Of a DNA stretch of 64,000 nucleotides, positions 45,704-58,361 are shown piece by piece (the first letter of the stretch is position 1; every line of letters starts with the position of its first letter). The notes below the pieces were generated by a model, which saw only the letters and a list, made by a program, of their open reading frames with translations, did not search any database and was not told the DNA's origin. The stretch spans positions 62,001-126,000 of the forward strand of contig JAHRCV010000002.1 in NCBI GenBank assembly GCA_019083985.1. Reading direction: 5' to 3'. The stretch is from Rhizobiales bacterium TNE-4 (GTDB taxonomy: Bacteria; Pseudomonadota; Alphaproteobacteria; Rhizobiales; Beijerinckiaceae). The translations under genes were made by a program, and so were the position numbers.

Positions 45704-47334
45704 AAGCCCAAACTGCCAACCGTCGCACCCGCGAGCGATTGGACACGGACATGGCCATTGTCGATGGCACTTTGAAATTCGCGCTCGGTCACCCCTACAA
45801 GCTGGAGCGTAATGCGTTGGTTAACCGCAGGATTTCCAGGCGGAACTTTCCAAGGTGTTTCGAGAACGAGCGTATCGCCGCGTTGCGTCCGCTTTAAATT
45901 TTGAACGGCGTTGAGCGACCCAAACATTTCCTTCGCAAAGACAAGCGTATCGCCGTCTTTCTTATAATCGAAGTCAGTGATGACCCCACCCGACCACAAC
46001 AGGAAATTATCAGAGCCCGATCCACCCGTCATGGTGCAGAGCGAATTGCGATAGATGCCGTCAAGTGGAGAATCGGCAAACCACTCGAAACAGTCTGTTC
46101 CGTTAGCAATAAGGTCCGCACCACTGCCTCCAACCAAACTGACGGGGCTCGCATCCACCTTGTTCAAATAATTGTTTGTGCCTGGTTGGAGCGCCTCGAT
46201 TTTGGGAGCCGCACCTCCCCTCTGTGGTATCTCCCGCAAGACTGAAAGGTGACCCTTTGTGCCGTTGTAAGCCGCCACCCCGTCTTCGATTTTGATTAAC
46301 GATACCTTTGACCGCGCAGAGACTGAGATAAAGAGATCTTTGCCGATCGCTTTCATGTTATATGTATCAATATCGGCAATGATAAGCCTGTCCCACCCTG
46401 CCGCGTTCGCTTTAATAACGAGTTTTGTCGCTAACTCCGCATTGCGATTGAAATCAATACGATAAATGTTATCGCCCGGACCGCCCGATACAGTCATCCC
46501 CTCCTTCGGCACAGTCTCAGCCGTGATGAAGATAACATCGTTTCCATCTCCTGCATTGACGGACTGGAGACCATCGACCAGAAACACGTCGTTGCGGGCA
46601 CTGCCAATCAATGTCTCCACACCATAAAATGCACCCGTTGTCAGTTTCTTGCTTGCATCAAAGCTTTGATAATCAAACCCATCTTTGAGGTTTGGATACA
46701 CAACAAGGCCATAATAATCGTAAAGGGATTGCCCTACCGACGGAAACAAAAAACGGCTGAAATTGATGGTGTCTAAACCTGATCCGCCATAGGCAAAATT
46801 GCCTCCGGTCTCAACGAAAAGAACATCGTTCCCAACATCACCATAAAAGAAGTTGAGACCAGCGCCGCCATAAATCGTATCATTACCACTGCCGCCGGAT
46901 AGTGAATCGTCACCCGCCTCACCAAACAAAATGTCGTTGCCGTTATCACCGGTGATATAGTCCGCACCGTCTCCACCATTCACGACATCATTGCCAGCAC
47001 CAGCTATGATGTAATCATCACCGCCTTGACCGTAGATAACGTCATTACCACCGAATCCAAAAATGGAATCGGCGCCATTATTTCCATTAATCGTATTATC
47101 ATCAGCATTGCCCGCCAGCACATCATGCCCCGTCGTCCCATTCAGGGTCGACTGCGTTTTACCGATGATATCAACAGTCACGGATTTTCCGTCGACACGA
47201 ATGCGCTGTCCGTCCTGTAAAATCATACTTTTCGTAGTATCTCTTTTGTCCGTTAGCTTGAGGACTGGAACACCGTTTCTGAGAACCAGCTCAACGTTAT
47301 AAAAAACGAGATCATCTAAATTTTGCGTGGTCAT
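45700..47334 (-). CDS. RTX-type calcium-binding repeat protein
   Basis: A 544-residue protein of hemolysin-type repeats. From about residue 65 to 170 run tandem GGxGxDxUx nonapeptides (for example GFGGNDVIYGQGGDDYI, AGAGNDVVNGGDGADYI), which fold into a Ca2+-binding parallel beta roll. There is no N-terminal signal peptide, as expected for type I secretion guided by the C-terminus. The second half is not recognisable. Codon usage and composition look more AT-rich than the flanking genes, especially in the repeats, which suggests recent acquisition. No type I secretion genes are nearby. ATG 47334 has GGAG upstream. Confidence 0.85.
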   Translation of the reverse strand: MTTQNLDDLVFYNVELVLRNGVPVLKLTDKRDTTKSMILQDGQRIRVDGKSVTVDIIGKTQSTLNGTTGHDVLAGNADDNTINGNNGADSIFGFGGNDVIYGQGGDDYIIAGAGNDVVNGGDGADYITGDNGNDILFGEAGDDSLSGGSGNDTIYGGAGLNFFYGDVGNDVLFVETGGNFAYGGSGLDTINFSRFLFPSVGQSLYDYYGLVVYPNLKDGFDYQSFDASKKLTTGAFYGVETLIGSARNDVFLVDGLQSVNAGDGNDVIFITAETVPKEGMTVSGGPGDNIYRIDFNRNAELATKLVIKANAAGWDRLIIADIDTYNMKAIGKDLFISVSARSKVSLIKIEDGVAAYNGTKGHLSVLREIPQRGGAAPKIEALQPGTNNYLNKVDASPVSLVGGSGADLIANGTDCFEWFADSPLDGIYRNSLCTMTGGSGSDNFLLWSGGVITDFDYKKDGDTLVFAKEMFGSLNAVQNLKRTQRGDTLVLETPWKVPPGNPAVNQRITLQLVGVTEREFQSAIDNGHVRVQSLAGATVGSLGF

Positions 47335-47514
47335 AACCGCTCTCCAGCAATCGTTTATTGGTTCACAATCTGGCGATTATGGCAGGGTTAAAAAAATGTG
47401 TCGAGTCACACGATGAAAAAGACGTTAAGATACAGAGGGTTACATTTGTATCGCGATGCGCTCGGAAGTTGAATTGCTTTTGATTAAAATTTTACCGAAT
47501 ACAAAAGCCATCAT

Positions 47515-48147
47515 TTACGCACGCGTTGCAAAACTCCGCGCTGCATCCGCAATCGATTTCGCACCGAACAACACAAAGGTGAAACCAACGACACGGTTCA
47601 CCCATAAGCCATGGGTCAGAAAAAATCGCCGCACCGGCACAAGCCCGGCGCAAAACAGAATGGCGACGTATCCCGCGAACAATCCGCCGAGCGAAGCGAC
47701 GATCAATCCCGGCAAAGTGTGCCAGCCGATCTCGTCTGCATAACGCATCGTGATCGCAGTGAAGACGGCAACAGCCACCGGGTAAGCTTTTGGATTGGTG
47801 AGGCCAAACACGAGGCCCGCGCGCACAGGCTTATGGCTCCCCACAGGAGCTGCTCCACCTTCGGCGCGTGAAAACATGGCTTTGCCGCCAAGCCAGATGA
47901 GATAGAGACCGCAGATGACGCCAAGCGCTTCAAACAAGGCGGGGCCCAACGCGCTCACGCCGACGATCGCAGCAATGGCAAGCCCACCCCAGAGAAGATC
48001 GCCTGCCATGTGGCCCAGCAGGAATTGGCCGCCAAGGCCGCGGCCATGCCGTGCAGCCAATGCAAACACCGCCAGGAACGCGGGGCCAGGCGTAACGGCA
48101 TAGATGAAGGCCGCCAGCGCTGTTGCGACGTAAAGCCCCTCACCCAT
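47515..48147 (-). CDS. LysE/RhtB-family exporter
   Basis: A 210-residue inner-membrane protein with five or six hydrophobic helices and the LysE-family opening AAFIYAVTPGPAFLAVFALAARHGR (cut: YAVTPGPAFLAVFALA, about 17-32), whose P-G-P motif is diagnostic. FGLTNPKAYPVAVAVF (about 114-129) is also conserved. These pumps export amino acids such as Lys, Arg, homoserine or threonine. ATG 48147 has AGGGGA upstream. The 180-bp gap to the RTX gene is AT-rich and holds no gene I can support. Confidence 0.88.
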   Translation of the reverse strand: MGEGLYVATALAAFIYAVTPGPAFLAVFALAARHGRGLGGQFLLGHMAGDLLWGGLAIAAIVGVSALGPALFEALGVICGLYLIWLGGKAMFSRAEGGAAPVGSHKPVRAGLVFGLTNPKAYPVAVAVFTAITMRYADEIGWHTLPGLIVASLGGLFAGYVAILFCAGLVPVRRFFLTHGLWVNRVVGFTFVLFGAKSIADAARSFATRA

Positions 48148-48272
48148 CACCGAATCCCCTGTGGTTGACGGCTCTTCTTAGCATCCGCACGGCAGGAATG
48201 AATTGAAACGGCGGGGGACGAGGCCCATCTTGGCGCGAGAACGAATCGCGTCCACGACCTTCAGGCGAGCCC

Positions 48273-50597
48273 TTGTCCGATCCTTTCAGCCCCATGCCCG
48301 ACAATGCCCCGCGCCCCGGTGGCCTCGCTGCCCGCGCCATGGCGTCGGTTCATGGCGGCGCGCCCTATCTCGACGGCCTCAACCCGGAACAGCGCCGCGC
48401 AGTCGAAGCGACCGATGGGCCCGTGCTCGTGCTAGCGGGCGCGGGCACCGGGAAGACGCGCGTGTTGACGACCCGCATCGCCCATATCATTGCCACCGGC
48501 CGCGCCTATCCTTCGCAGATCCTCGCCGTCACCTTCACCAACAAGGCGGCACGCGAAATGAAGGAGCGTATCGCGCTGCTCATTGGCAGCGTGGCCGAAG
48601 GCATGCCGTGGCTTGGCACCTTCCACGCCATCGGCACGAAAATTTTGCGCCGTCATGCCGAACTCGTCGGTCTCAAATCCGATTTCACCATCCTCGACAC
48701 GGACGATCAGCTGCGGCTGATGAAACAGGTAATTGCGGCCGAAGACATTGATGAGAAGCGCTGGCCCGCCCGCGCGCTGGCTTCGTTCATTGACAGCTGG
48801 AAAAACCGCGGGCTGACACCGGATAAGGTCCCGGCCGGCGAAGCGGCGTCATTCGCGAATGGCCGCGGTGCAAAACTTTACGCCGCCTATCAGGCGCGCT
48901 TGAAACAATTGAACGCGGCTGATTTCGGCGATCTTCTGCTCGAAAATCTGCGCCTCTTTCGTGAGCATCCCGATGTTCTGCAAAGTTGGCAGGAGCGCTT
49001 CAAATATATTCTGGTCGACGAGTATCAGGACACCAACACAGCGCAATATCTCTGGCTAAGGCTCATCGCGCAGGGCCGCCAGAACGTCGCCTGCGTTGGC
49101 GATGACGACCAATCGATCTATGGATGGCGCGGTGCGGAGGTCGATAACATTCTCCGCTTCGAAAAAGATTTTCCTGGCGCCGTGGTCGTGCGGCTCGAAC
49201 GTAATTATCGGTCGACGGGGCACATCCTTGCGACCGCTTCGCATCTGATCGCACACAATGAAGGCCGCCTCGGTAAAACGCTTTTCACCGATGACGAAGA
49301 AGGCATCAAGCCGACCGTTACTGGCGCGTGGGATTCCGAAGAAGAAGCGCGCATGATCGGCGACGAGATTGAAGCCTTGCAGCACAAGGGCCATTCCCTC
49401 GCCGAAATCGCTATTCTCGTCCGCATTTCAGCACAGATGCGCGAAATCGAAGATCGCTTCGTCACGCTTGGCCTGCCCTATCGCGTGATTGGGGGACCAC
49501 GCTTTTATGAGCGCCTCGAAATTCGCGATGCCCTCGCCTATTTGCGCTGCGTCGCCAATCCGGCGGATGACCTTGCTTTTGAACGTATTGTGAATACGCC
49601 AAAGCGTGGCTTGGGCGACGCCACGCTTGAACTTGTGCACCGCTTTGCCCGCGCCCAATCCGTGCCTTTGATGCAGGCCGCGCGCCTCCTGACTGAAACT
49701 GATGAATTGAAACCGAAACCGCGCGCCACCTTGCGTGAGTTGACGGCCAATTTTGCGCGCTGGTCTTCGCTGATCGACACAATGCCGCATAGCGAATTGG
49801 CCGAGCAGATCTTGGAAGAATCTGGCTACACTGACCATTGGCAGAAAGAACGTACGGCCGAAGCGGCTGGACGACTTGAGAACTTGAAGGAATTCGTCCG
49901 TTCGATGGAAGAATTCCCCGACCTCGCCGCCTTCCTTGAACATGTGTCGCTCGTGATGGAAGCGGCCGAAAGCGATACGACAGAGCGCGTGTCGATCATG
50001 ACGTTACACGGCGCGAAAGGCCTTGAATACGAAACCGTGTTTCTGCCCGGTTGGGAAGAAGGCTTGTTCCCAAACCAGCGCGCGCTCGATGAAAGCGGCC
50101 GTGCTGGCCTCGAAGAAGAGCGCCGCCTCGCTTATGTGGGCGTAACGCGCGCACGCCGCCGCGCCAAGATTTTCTTCGCTACCAATCGCCGCATTCATGG
50201 TCTGTGGTCATCGACAGTGCCATCGCGCTTCATCGATGAATTGCCCGAGAACCATGTCGAGGTCACGGAAGCGCCATCGCATTTCGGTGGGTCGGGCGGC
50301 AGCCGTTTCGACACGCTCAACCAATTTGCTTCAACCTATCAGACGCCGGGCTGGCAACGTGCGCAGCAGCGCAAAGGCTCGACCGATTCCGGCCCGCGCC
50401 GCGAACCCTTGTTGATTGAGGGCGAACTCGTCGCCAAATCGACCGGCACGGAATCGGGTTTCGGAATGGGTGACCGCGTCTTTCACATCAAATTCGGCAA
50501 TGGCTCCGTCGCAGCTGTCGATGGCAACAAGCTGACCATCGATTTCGACAAGGCCGGCCGCAAAATGGTGATCGAAAGCTTCGTGAAGCGCATTTAA
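48273..50597 (+). CDS. uvrD: ATP-dependent DNA helicase UvrD/PcrA type
   Basis: A 774-residue superfamily 1A 3'-5' helicase acting in nucleotide-excision and mismatch repair. Motif I is LAGAGTGKTRVLTTRIAHI, motif II VDEYQDTN, motif III VGDDDQSIYGWRGA and motif VI VGVTRARRRAKI, all in order. The C-terminus carries the VFHIKFGNGSV domain (about 740) that binds RNA polymerase in related proteins. The start is set at TTG 48273 (MSDPF), as seen in relatives; ATG 48294 is an alternative. It precedes a repeat-rich region. Confidence 0.93.
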   Translation: MSDPFSPMPDNAPRPGGLAARAMASVHGGAPYLDGLNPEQRRAVEATDGPVLVLAGAGTGKTRVLTTRIAHIIATGRAYPSQILAVTFTNKAAREMKERIALLIGSVAEGMPWLGTFHAIGTKILRRHAELVGLKSDFTILDTDDQLRLMKQVIAAEDIDEKRWPARALASFIDSWKNRGLTPDKVPAGEAASFANGRGAKLYAAYQARLKQLNAADFGDLLLENLRLFREHPDVLQSWQERFKYILVDEYQDTNTAQYLWLRLIAQGRQNVACVGDDDQSIYGWRGAEVDNILRFEKDFPGAVVVRLERNYRSTGHILATASHLIAHNEGRLGKTLFTDDEEGIKPTVTGAWDSEEEARMIGDEIEALQHKGHSLAEIAILVRISAQMREIEDRFVTLGLPYRVIGGPRFYERLEIRDALAYLRCVANPADDLAFERIVNTPKRGLGDATLELVHRFARAQSVPLMQAARLLTETDELKPKPRATLRELTANFARWSSLIDTMPHSELAEQILEESGYTDHWQKERTAEAAGRLENLKEFVRSMEEFPDLAAFLEHVSLVMEAAESDTTERVSIMTLHGAKGLEYETVFLPGWEEGLFPNQRALDESGRAGLEEERRLAYVGVTRARRRAKIFFATNRRIHGLWSSTVPSRFIDELPENHVEVTEAPSHFGGSGGSRFDTLNQFASTYQTPGWQRAQQRKGSTDSGPRREPLLIEGELVAKSTGTESGFGMGDRVFHIKFGNGSVAAVDGNKLTIDFDKAGRKMVIESFVKRI

Positions 50598-50612
50598 GCG
50601 CGGCGCAGCCAC

Positions 50613-50664
50613 AAGCCCTCATGGTGAGGAGCCGCGCAAGCGGCGTCTCGAACCACGAGGGCGT
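50613..50664. repeat. Palindromic repeat, family A, copy 1
   Basis: A 52-bp element beginning AAGCCCTCATGGTGAGGAGC and ending CCACGAGGGCGT. It is palindromic: CCCTCATGG pairs roughly with CCACGAGGG, and GCCGC pairs with GCGGC. It is identical to the element at 50869-50920. Confidence 0.85.
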
Positions 50665-50684
50665 GTTTCCGGGCAATCTGGAAA

Positions 50685-50734
50685 CCCTCGTCCTTCGAGA
50701 TGCGATGCTTCGCATCACTCCGTAGGATGATGGG
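50685..50734. repeat. Palindromic repeat, family A, copy 2 (inverted)
   Basis: A diverged copy in the opposite orientation: CCCTCGTCCTTCGAGATGCG, then TTCGCATC and GGATGATGGG. The core TCTCGAAG of family A is recognisable in reverse complement as CTTCGAGA. Confidence 0.65.
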
Positions 50735-50753
50735 ATTTATTCGCGCGGAAAGA

Positions 50754-50793
50754 TGGATTGCCGCGTCGGGCTTCGCCCTCTTCGCAATGACGA
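50754..50793. repeat. Short interspersed repeat, family B, copy 1 (inverted)
   Basis: TGGATTGCCGCGTCGGGCTT, followed by CGCCCTCTTCGCAATGACGA, is the reverse complement of the common GTCATTGCGA...GCGGCAATCCA repeat of alphaproteobacteria. It faces copy 2 across a 23-bp gap. Confidence 0.75.
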
Positions 50794-50816
50794 ACCTATC
50801 GGTTTTAGAACAATCC

Positions 50817-50852
50817 TCGTCATCGCGAGGAGCGAAGCGACGTGGCGATCCA
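50817..50852. repeat. Short interspersed repeat, family B, copy 2
   Basis: TCGTCATCGCGAGGAGCGAA, then GCGACGTGGCGATCCA. Direct-orientation member of family B; with copy 1 it forms a long imperfect inverted repeat, which could fold as a large hairpin. Confidence 0.75.
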
Positions 50853-50868
50853 TGGCGGTTGCATCCTC

Positions 50869-50920
50869 AAGCCCTCATGGTGAGGAGCCGCGCAAGCGGC
50901 GTCTCGAACCACGAGGGCGT
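50869..50920. repeat. Palindromic repeat, family A, copy 3
   Basis: Identical over 52 bp to the repeat at 50613-50664, in the same orientation, with 204 bp between them. Confidence 0.85.
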
Positions 50921-50943
50921 ACAGGCGATGAGTTCCAAGCGCG

Positions 50944-51190
50944 CCCGTGCATAACCATCTCAAAACGAGCCCACCACCCTGTCGAAAGCCACTGCCCAAG
51001 CCGGTTCACAACCCTGTTCTCAGCTTGTGGATAAGCCGTGCAAAACCGCTGCATGCGTCAGGGGAAAGCCTGCGGAGAACCGGTGACGATCCGGTGCACC
51101 AGCTGGGGGACAAACGGTGCCAAACCCGTGTTCATCCGGTGAGGAAGCGGTGCGACGCTGGTGCTTTTCCTGTTCCTTTCCGGTGGATGC
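50944..51190. repeat. Degenerate 11-12 bp phased motif array with a DnaA box
   Basis: About 22 consecutive units of 11 bp (six are 12 bp) fill the region before prmA. Most start with a C/G-rich GTG or CTG core (CCGGTG, GCCGTG, CCCGTG, GCGGTG) and end with an A-rich or mixed tail. Examples: CCGGTGACGAT (51080), CCGGTGCACCA (51091), CCCGTGTTCAT (51125), CCGGTGAGGAA (51136), GCGGTGCGACG (51147). One unit, CTTGTGGATAA (51024-51034), contains TGTGGATAA, the complement of the DnaA box TTATCCACA. The period is close to one helical turn, so protein binding on one face is possible. Not a CRISPR array or a coding repeat. Confidence 0.65.
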
Positions 51191-51207
51191 AATGCTAGGT
51201 CCCGCCC

Positions 51208-52128
51208 ATGCTTGAAGGACTTCACCCCCGCTCGCCCACCCACGCCCTCCGCGTCGCCCTGCCTGAGAAGGCGGCCCGCCGCGTCGCCGATCTTGTCGTC
51301 GAGACATTCGACCCGGCTGAAGCCGCATCCGCCGCGTTCGAGAATGAGGCGACCGGCCTGTGGGAAGTGGAAGTCTATTTCGCCGCCGAACCTGATCGCG
51401 ATTCCATTCGTGAACTCGTCCGCATTGCGGCAGGGGATGAAGCCGCGCAGGCCGCCGAATTCGACACGCTCGCGGAAAAGGACTGGGTTAAGGCTTCGCT
51501 TGAAGGGCTGACCATGGTCGAAGCGGGTCGCTTCTTGATCCATGGCGGGCATGATCGCGGCCGCGTGCCGCTCAATCGCATCGGCATCGAGATTGAAGCC
51601 GCGCTTGCTTTTGGCACTGGCCATCATGGCACCACCCGCGGCTGCCTCTTGGCGCTGGACGCCATCCTGAAGCAACGCAAGCCCCGCCGCGTGCTCGATG
51701 TCGGCACGGGCACGGGCGTCCTCGCCATTGCAGCGGCACGCGCGCTCCATGCCCCTGTTGCGCTAGGCGATATCGATCCGGTCTCGGTGGAAGCATCCGC
51801 CAGCAATGCGCGGCTTAACAAGGCCGCTGCCTATCTCAAGCCTGTCGTTGCACGGGGCGTACAGCACCCGGCGCTGATGGCGGGCAAACCCTATGACCTG
51901 ATTTTCGCGAATATTCTGGCCAAGCCGCTACGGCTCCTCGCGCCATCGATCGCGGGTGTTGCCTCGCATGACGCGACGCTCATCCTGTCCGGGCTTTTAG
52001 GGCGCGATGTGGCGGGTGTGCTCTCAGCCTATGCGGCGCAGGGTTTCCACCTGCGCCATCGCGGCGATCTCGAAGGCTGGGCCACCTTGGTGCTGACGCG
52101 CGGCGGAGCCAAGCCCCGCCGCATCTGA
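51208..52128 (+). CDS. prmA: Ribosomal protein L11 methyltransferase
   Basis: A 306-residue SAM-dependent enzyme trimethylating L11. The N-terminal substrate-recognition domain is followed by the Rossmann MTase: FGTGHHGTTRGCLLALDAI (about 136-154), DVGTGTGVLAIAAARA (about 165-180), GDIDPVSVEASASNARLN and the motif IV stretch DLIFANILAKPL (about 230-241). It lies 17 bp after the phased motif array. Confidence 0.92.
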   Translation: MLEGLHPRSPTHALRVALPEKAARRVADLVVETFDPAEAASAAFENEATGLWEVEVYFAAEPDRDSIRELVRIAAGDEAAQAAEFDTLAEKDWVKASLEGLTMVEAGRFLIHGGHDRGRVPLNRIGIEIEAALAFGTGHHGTTRGCLLALDAILKQRKPRRVLDVGTGTGVLAIAAARALHAPVALGDIDPVSVEASASNARLNKAAAYLKPVVARGVQHPALMAGKPYDLIFANILAKPLRLLAPSIAGVASHDATLILSGLLGRDVAGVLSAYAAQGFHLRHRGDLEGWATLVLTRGGAKPRRI

Positions 52129-52130
52129 TC

Positions 52131-52352
52131 TCAGTTCAGCGGCAGAAGGTCGTCGTTCGCGAGCGAGATTTGCGAGAGGCCGGCCGCTTCCAGCAGCGTT
52201 GGACCGTAAAAGGCCTTGTACTCATTGATCACGCGCTGCGCCTTGCGGCGGCGGCTCTCAGCCACGGCAGCGGCCAGACGGGCCAGCACAGAGGGCTTGG
52301 CCGGACGTTCGACGGTGGAACCGGCATAGGCCGGGAAGGTCAATGTGCTCAC
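52131..52352 (-). CDS. Small basic protein (DUF1127-like)
   Basis: A 73-residue protein with a central basic helix, ESRRRKAQRVINEYKAFYGP, resembling the DUF1127 small proteins of alphaproteobacteria, some of which bind RNA. The N-terminus is Ser/Thr/Pro-rich and the C-terminus acidic. Start GTG has AGGA 8 nt upstream. It lies 2 bp after prmA on the opposite strand. Family and function are tentative. Confidence 0.6.
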   Translation of the reverse strand: MSTLTFPAYAGSTVERPAKPSVLARLAAAVAESRRRKAQRVINEYKAFYGPTLLEAAGLSQISLANDDLLPLN

Positions 52353-52561
52353 GGTGTCGTTCCTCTTGTGAGGGTTGACCCCGGACGTTCCTCAATCTTA
52401 TTGCGACCAAAGTAGCATCTATTGTGCACTGCGGTAGAGCTTGGCTCTCATTTCGCACATGCACAAAACGCAGAGCTCGCACACCGACTGTTCATAAACG
52501 CGGCTTGCCTCGCCAAAATCCGCCAAACCATGGCACAAAGAGGGATCCTGAGAGGTTCCCC

Positions 52562-54382
52562 ATGGCTGAAGCCCGTTTTCAATCCTTCGCCCAGCGCACC
52601 AACCCGCAAAATGCCGCGCCGCGGCTGGCTGCCCTTCGCGGCGAATTGAAAAAGCGCGGGCTCGACGGGTTCATCATTCCCCGCACCGATCAGCACCAGA
52701 ATGAATATGTGCCGAAATGCGATGAGCGATTGGCTTGGCTCACCGGCTTCACCGGCTCTTGGGGCGTGGCCGTGGCACTGCACGACGCAGCCGCTTTGTT
52801 CGCCGATGGCCGTTACACGGCGCAAGCGCGCGAACAGACCGACACCCAAGCCTTCGCTTGCGAACATTTGATCGACAACCCGCCCGACCATTGGCTGGAA
52901 CATCACCTCAAGCCAGGCATGCGGCTGGGTTACGATCCGCATCTGCACACGCTCGATGGCGTCAAGCGCTACGAAGCGGTCTGCGCCAAGATGGGCGCAA
53001 TCCTGGTGCCGGTAGAAACCAATCCCGTCGACTCCGTTTGGACGGATCGCCCCGCGCCGCCGCTCGCACCTGTTAAGTTACATCCGCTCGACAAGGCGGG
53101 CGACAGTACGGACACGAAGATCGCGCGCACCGCCGCCAAACTCGCCTCTGCCGGCGTTGATGGCGTGCTGATATCGGATCCGCACAATGTCGCGTGGCTT
53201 TTCAACATTCGTGGCGGCGATGTCTCGCATACGCCTTTGCCGCTCGCCTATGCCTATATGCCACGCGAAGGCAAACCCATGCTCTTCATCGATGGCCGCA
53301 AATTGGCGGATGATGTGCGCGACACCTTGGCCAAGCATGCAACGCTCGCATCACCTGAAGAGATGATCGCAACACTCACAAAACTAGGGCAAGCCGGACA
53401 AAAAATCCGCTTCGATAATGCGACCGCAGCAGTGCGCTGGATCAATCTGTTCCGCGATGCAGGCGGCCATGTCGACCATGGTCTTGATCCTGTCAGCCTG
53501 ATGAAGGCCGTCAAAAACACGGTCGAAATTCAAGGATCGCGCAACGCACATCTGCGCGATGGCGCCGCCGTCACGCGTTTTCTCTGCTTCATGGCGCATG
53601 AGGCGCATAAGGGTGGAATGACGGAGATTGACGCGGCGATTGCGCTTGAAAAATTCCGGCTCGAAACAGGCGTGTTGATGGAATTGTCCTTCCCGTCAAT
53701 TTCCGCGGCTGGGCCCAATGCGGCGCTGCCGCATTATCGCGTGACGGAACAATCGAACCGCCGCATTGAAAACGGCTTCTACCTGATCGATTCCGGCGGC
53801 CAATATGAAGACGGCACGACCGATATCACCCGTACCCTTGCCGTGGGTGAGCCATCCGCCGAGATGAAAGATCGTTTTACGCGCGTGTTGAAAGGCCATA
53901 TCGCCATTGCACGCGCCGTCTTTCCGAAAGGAACATCGGGCGCGCAGATCGATGCTTTTGCGCGTCGGCCTCTTTGGGAAGCCGGGCTCGAATTCGACCA
54001 TGGTACGGGCCATGGCATCGGCTCTTATCTCTCCGTGCATGAAGGGCCGCAGCGTATTTCGAAACTCGGCCATGCGGCGCTCGAACCCGGCATGATCGTC
54101 TCGAACGAGCCGGGCTATTACAAAGAAGGCCATTACGGCATCCGCCTTGAAAATCTCGTCCTCGTCGAGCCGCGCACAATTCCGGGCGCCGAACGCACCA
54201 TGTATGGTTTTGAGACGCTCACTTTCGCGCCCTTCGACCGGCACGCGATTGAAAAGACGCTGCTCACAGCCGACGAAATCGCCTGGCTCGATGCCTATCA
54301 CCGTGCGGTGCTGGCGAAGATCGGCCCGCTTGTCGACCATGATACGAAGCTGTGGCTCGAAGCGGCGACAAAGCCTTTGTAA
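52562..54382 (+). CDS. pepP: Aminopeptidase P family metallopeptidase
   Basis: A 606-residue protein with the three-domain layout of larger Xaa-Pro aminopeptidases. The C-terminal pita-bread domain supplies metal ligands: IDSGGQYEDGTTDITRT (two Asp), GTGHGIGSYLSVHEGP (His), SNEPGYY (Glu) and LENLVLVE (Glu). The N-terminal half has two creatinase-like domains. It removes N-terminal residues before proline. I use ATG 52562 with AGAGG upstream. The 209-bp gap before it has no other gene I can support. Confidence 0.9.
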   Translation: MAEARFQSFAQRTNPQNAAPRLAALRGELKKRGLDGFIIPRTDQHQNEYVPKCDERLAWLTGFTGSWGVAVALHDAAALFADGRYTAQAREQTDTQAFACEHLIDNPPDHWLEHHLKPGMRLGYDPHLHTLDGVKRYEAVCAKMGAILVPVETNPVDSVWTDRPAPPLAPVKLHPLDKAGDSTDTKIARTAAKLASAGVDGVLISDPHNVAWLFNIRGGDVSHTPLPLAYAYMPREGKPMLFIDGRKLADDVRDTLAKHATLASPEEMIATLTKLGQAGQKIRFDNATAAVRWINLFRDAGGHVDHGLDPVSLMKAVKNTVEIQGSRNAHLRDGAAVTRFLCFMAHEAHKGGMTEIDAAIALEKFRLETGVLMELSFPSISAAGPNAALPHYRVTEQSNRRIENGFYLIDSGGQYEDGTTDITRTLAVGEPSAEMKDRFTRVLKGHIAIARAVFPKGTSGAQIDAFARRPLWEAGLEFDHGTGHGIGSYLSVHEGPQRISKLGHAALEPGMIVSNEPGYYKEGHYGIRLENLVLVEPRTIPGAERTMYGFETLTFAPFDRHAIEKTLLTADEIAWLDAYHRAVLAKIGPLVDHDTKLWLEAATKPL

Positions 54383-54394
54383 CGTCGCGCGCCC

Positions 54395-54427
54395 TTGCGA
54401 TGAGGGCGAAGCCCGACGCAGCAATCC
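54395..54427. repeat. Short interspersed repeat, family B, copy 3
   Basis: TTGCGATGAGGGCGAAGCCC, then GACGCAGCAATCC. It matches the family B unit at 50754-50793 in reverse complement (TTGCGAAGAGGGCGAAGCCC) with few changes. Confidence 0.7.
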
Positions 54428-54439
54428 TTAGGGCTAAGC

Positions 54440-54491
54440 AGCCCTCACCCTGAGGAGCGATGCGGCACGCATCGCGTCTCGAAGGGCGAGG
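54440..54491. repeat. Palindromic repeat, family A, copy 4
   Basis: AGCCCTCACCCTGAGGAGCG, then a GATGCG/CGCATC stem and TCTCGAAGGGCGAGG. Diverged member of family A, sited 12 bp after a family B unit, the same pairing as between 50817 and 50920. Confidence 0.75.
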
Positions 54492-54503
54492 CTAACGAAA
54501 GCG

Positions 54504-58267
<3,764 letters not shown>

Positions 58268-58361
58268 GGGTCGAATCCTGCCCGACTATAGGTCGCGCGC
58301 AAGCCGCTGAAATCAAGCCGGAGACCGTCGATAGCCCCAAGGGAATGGGGCTGGGCCTCGA

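Noticed and set aside
50944-51190. A CRISPR array reading of the 11-bp periodic units
   Set aside because: The units are 11-12 bp and degenerate, with no identical repeats or unique spacers.
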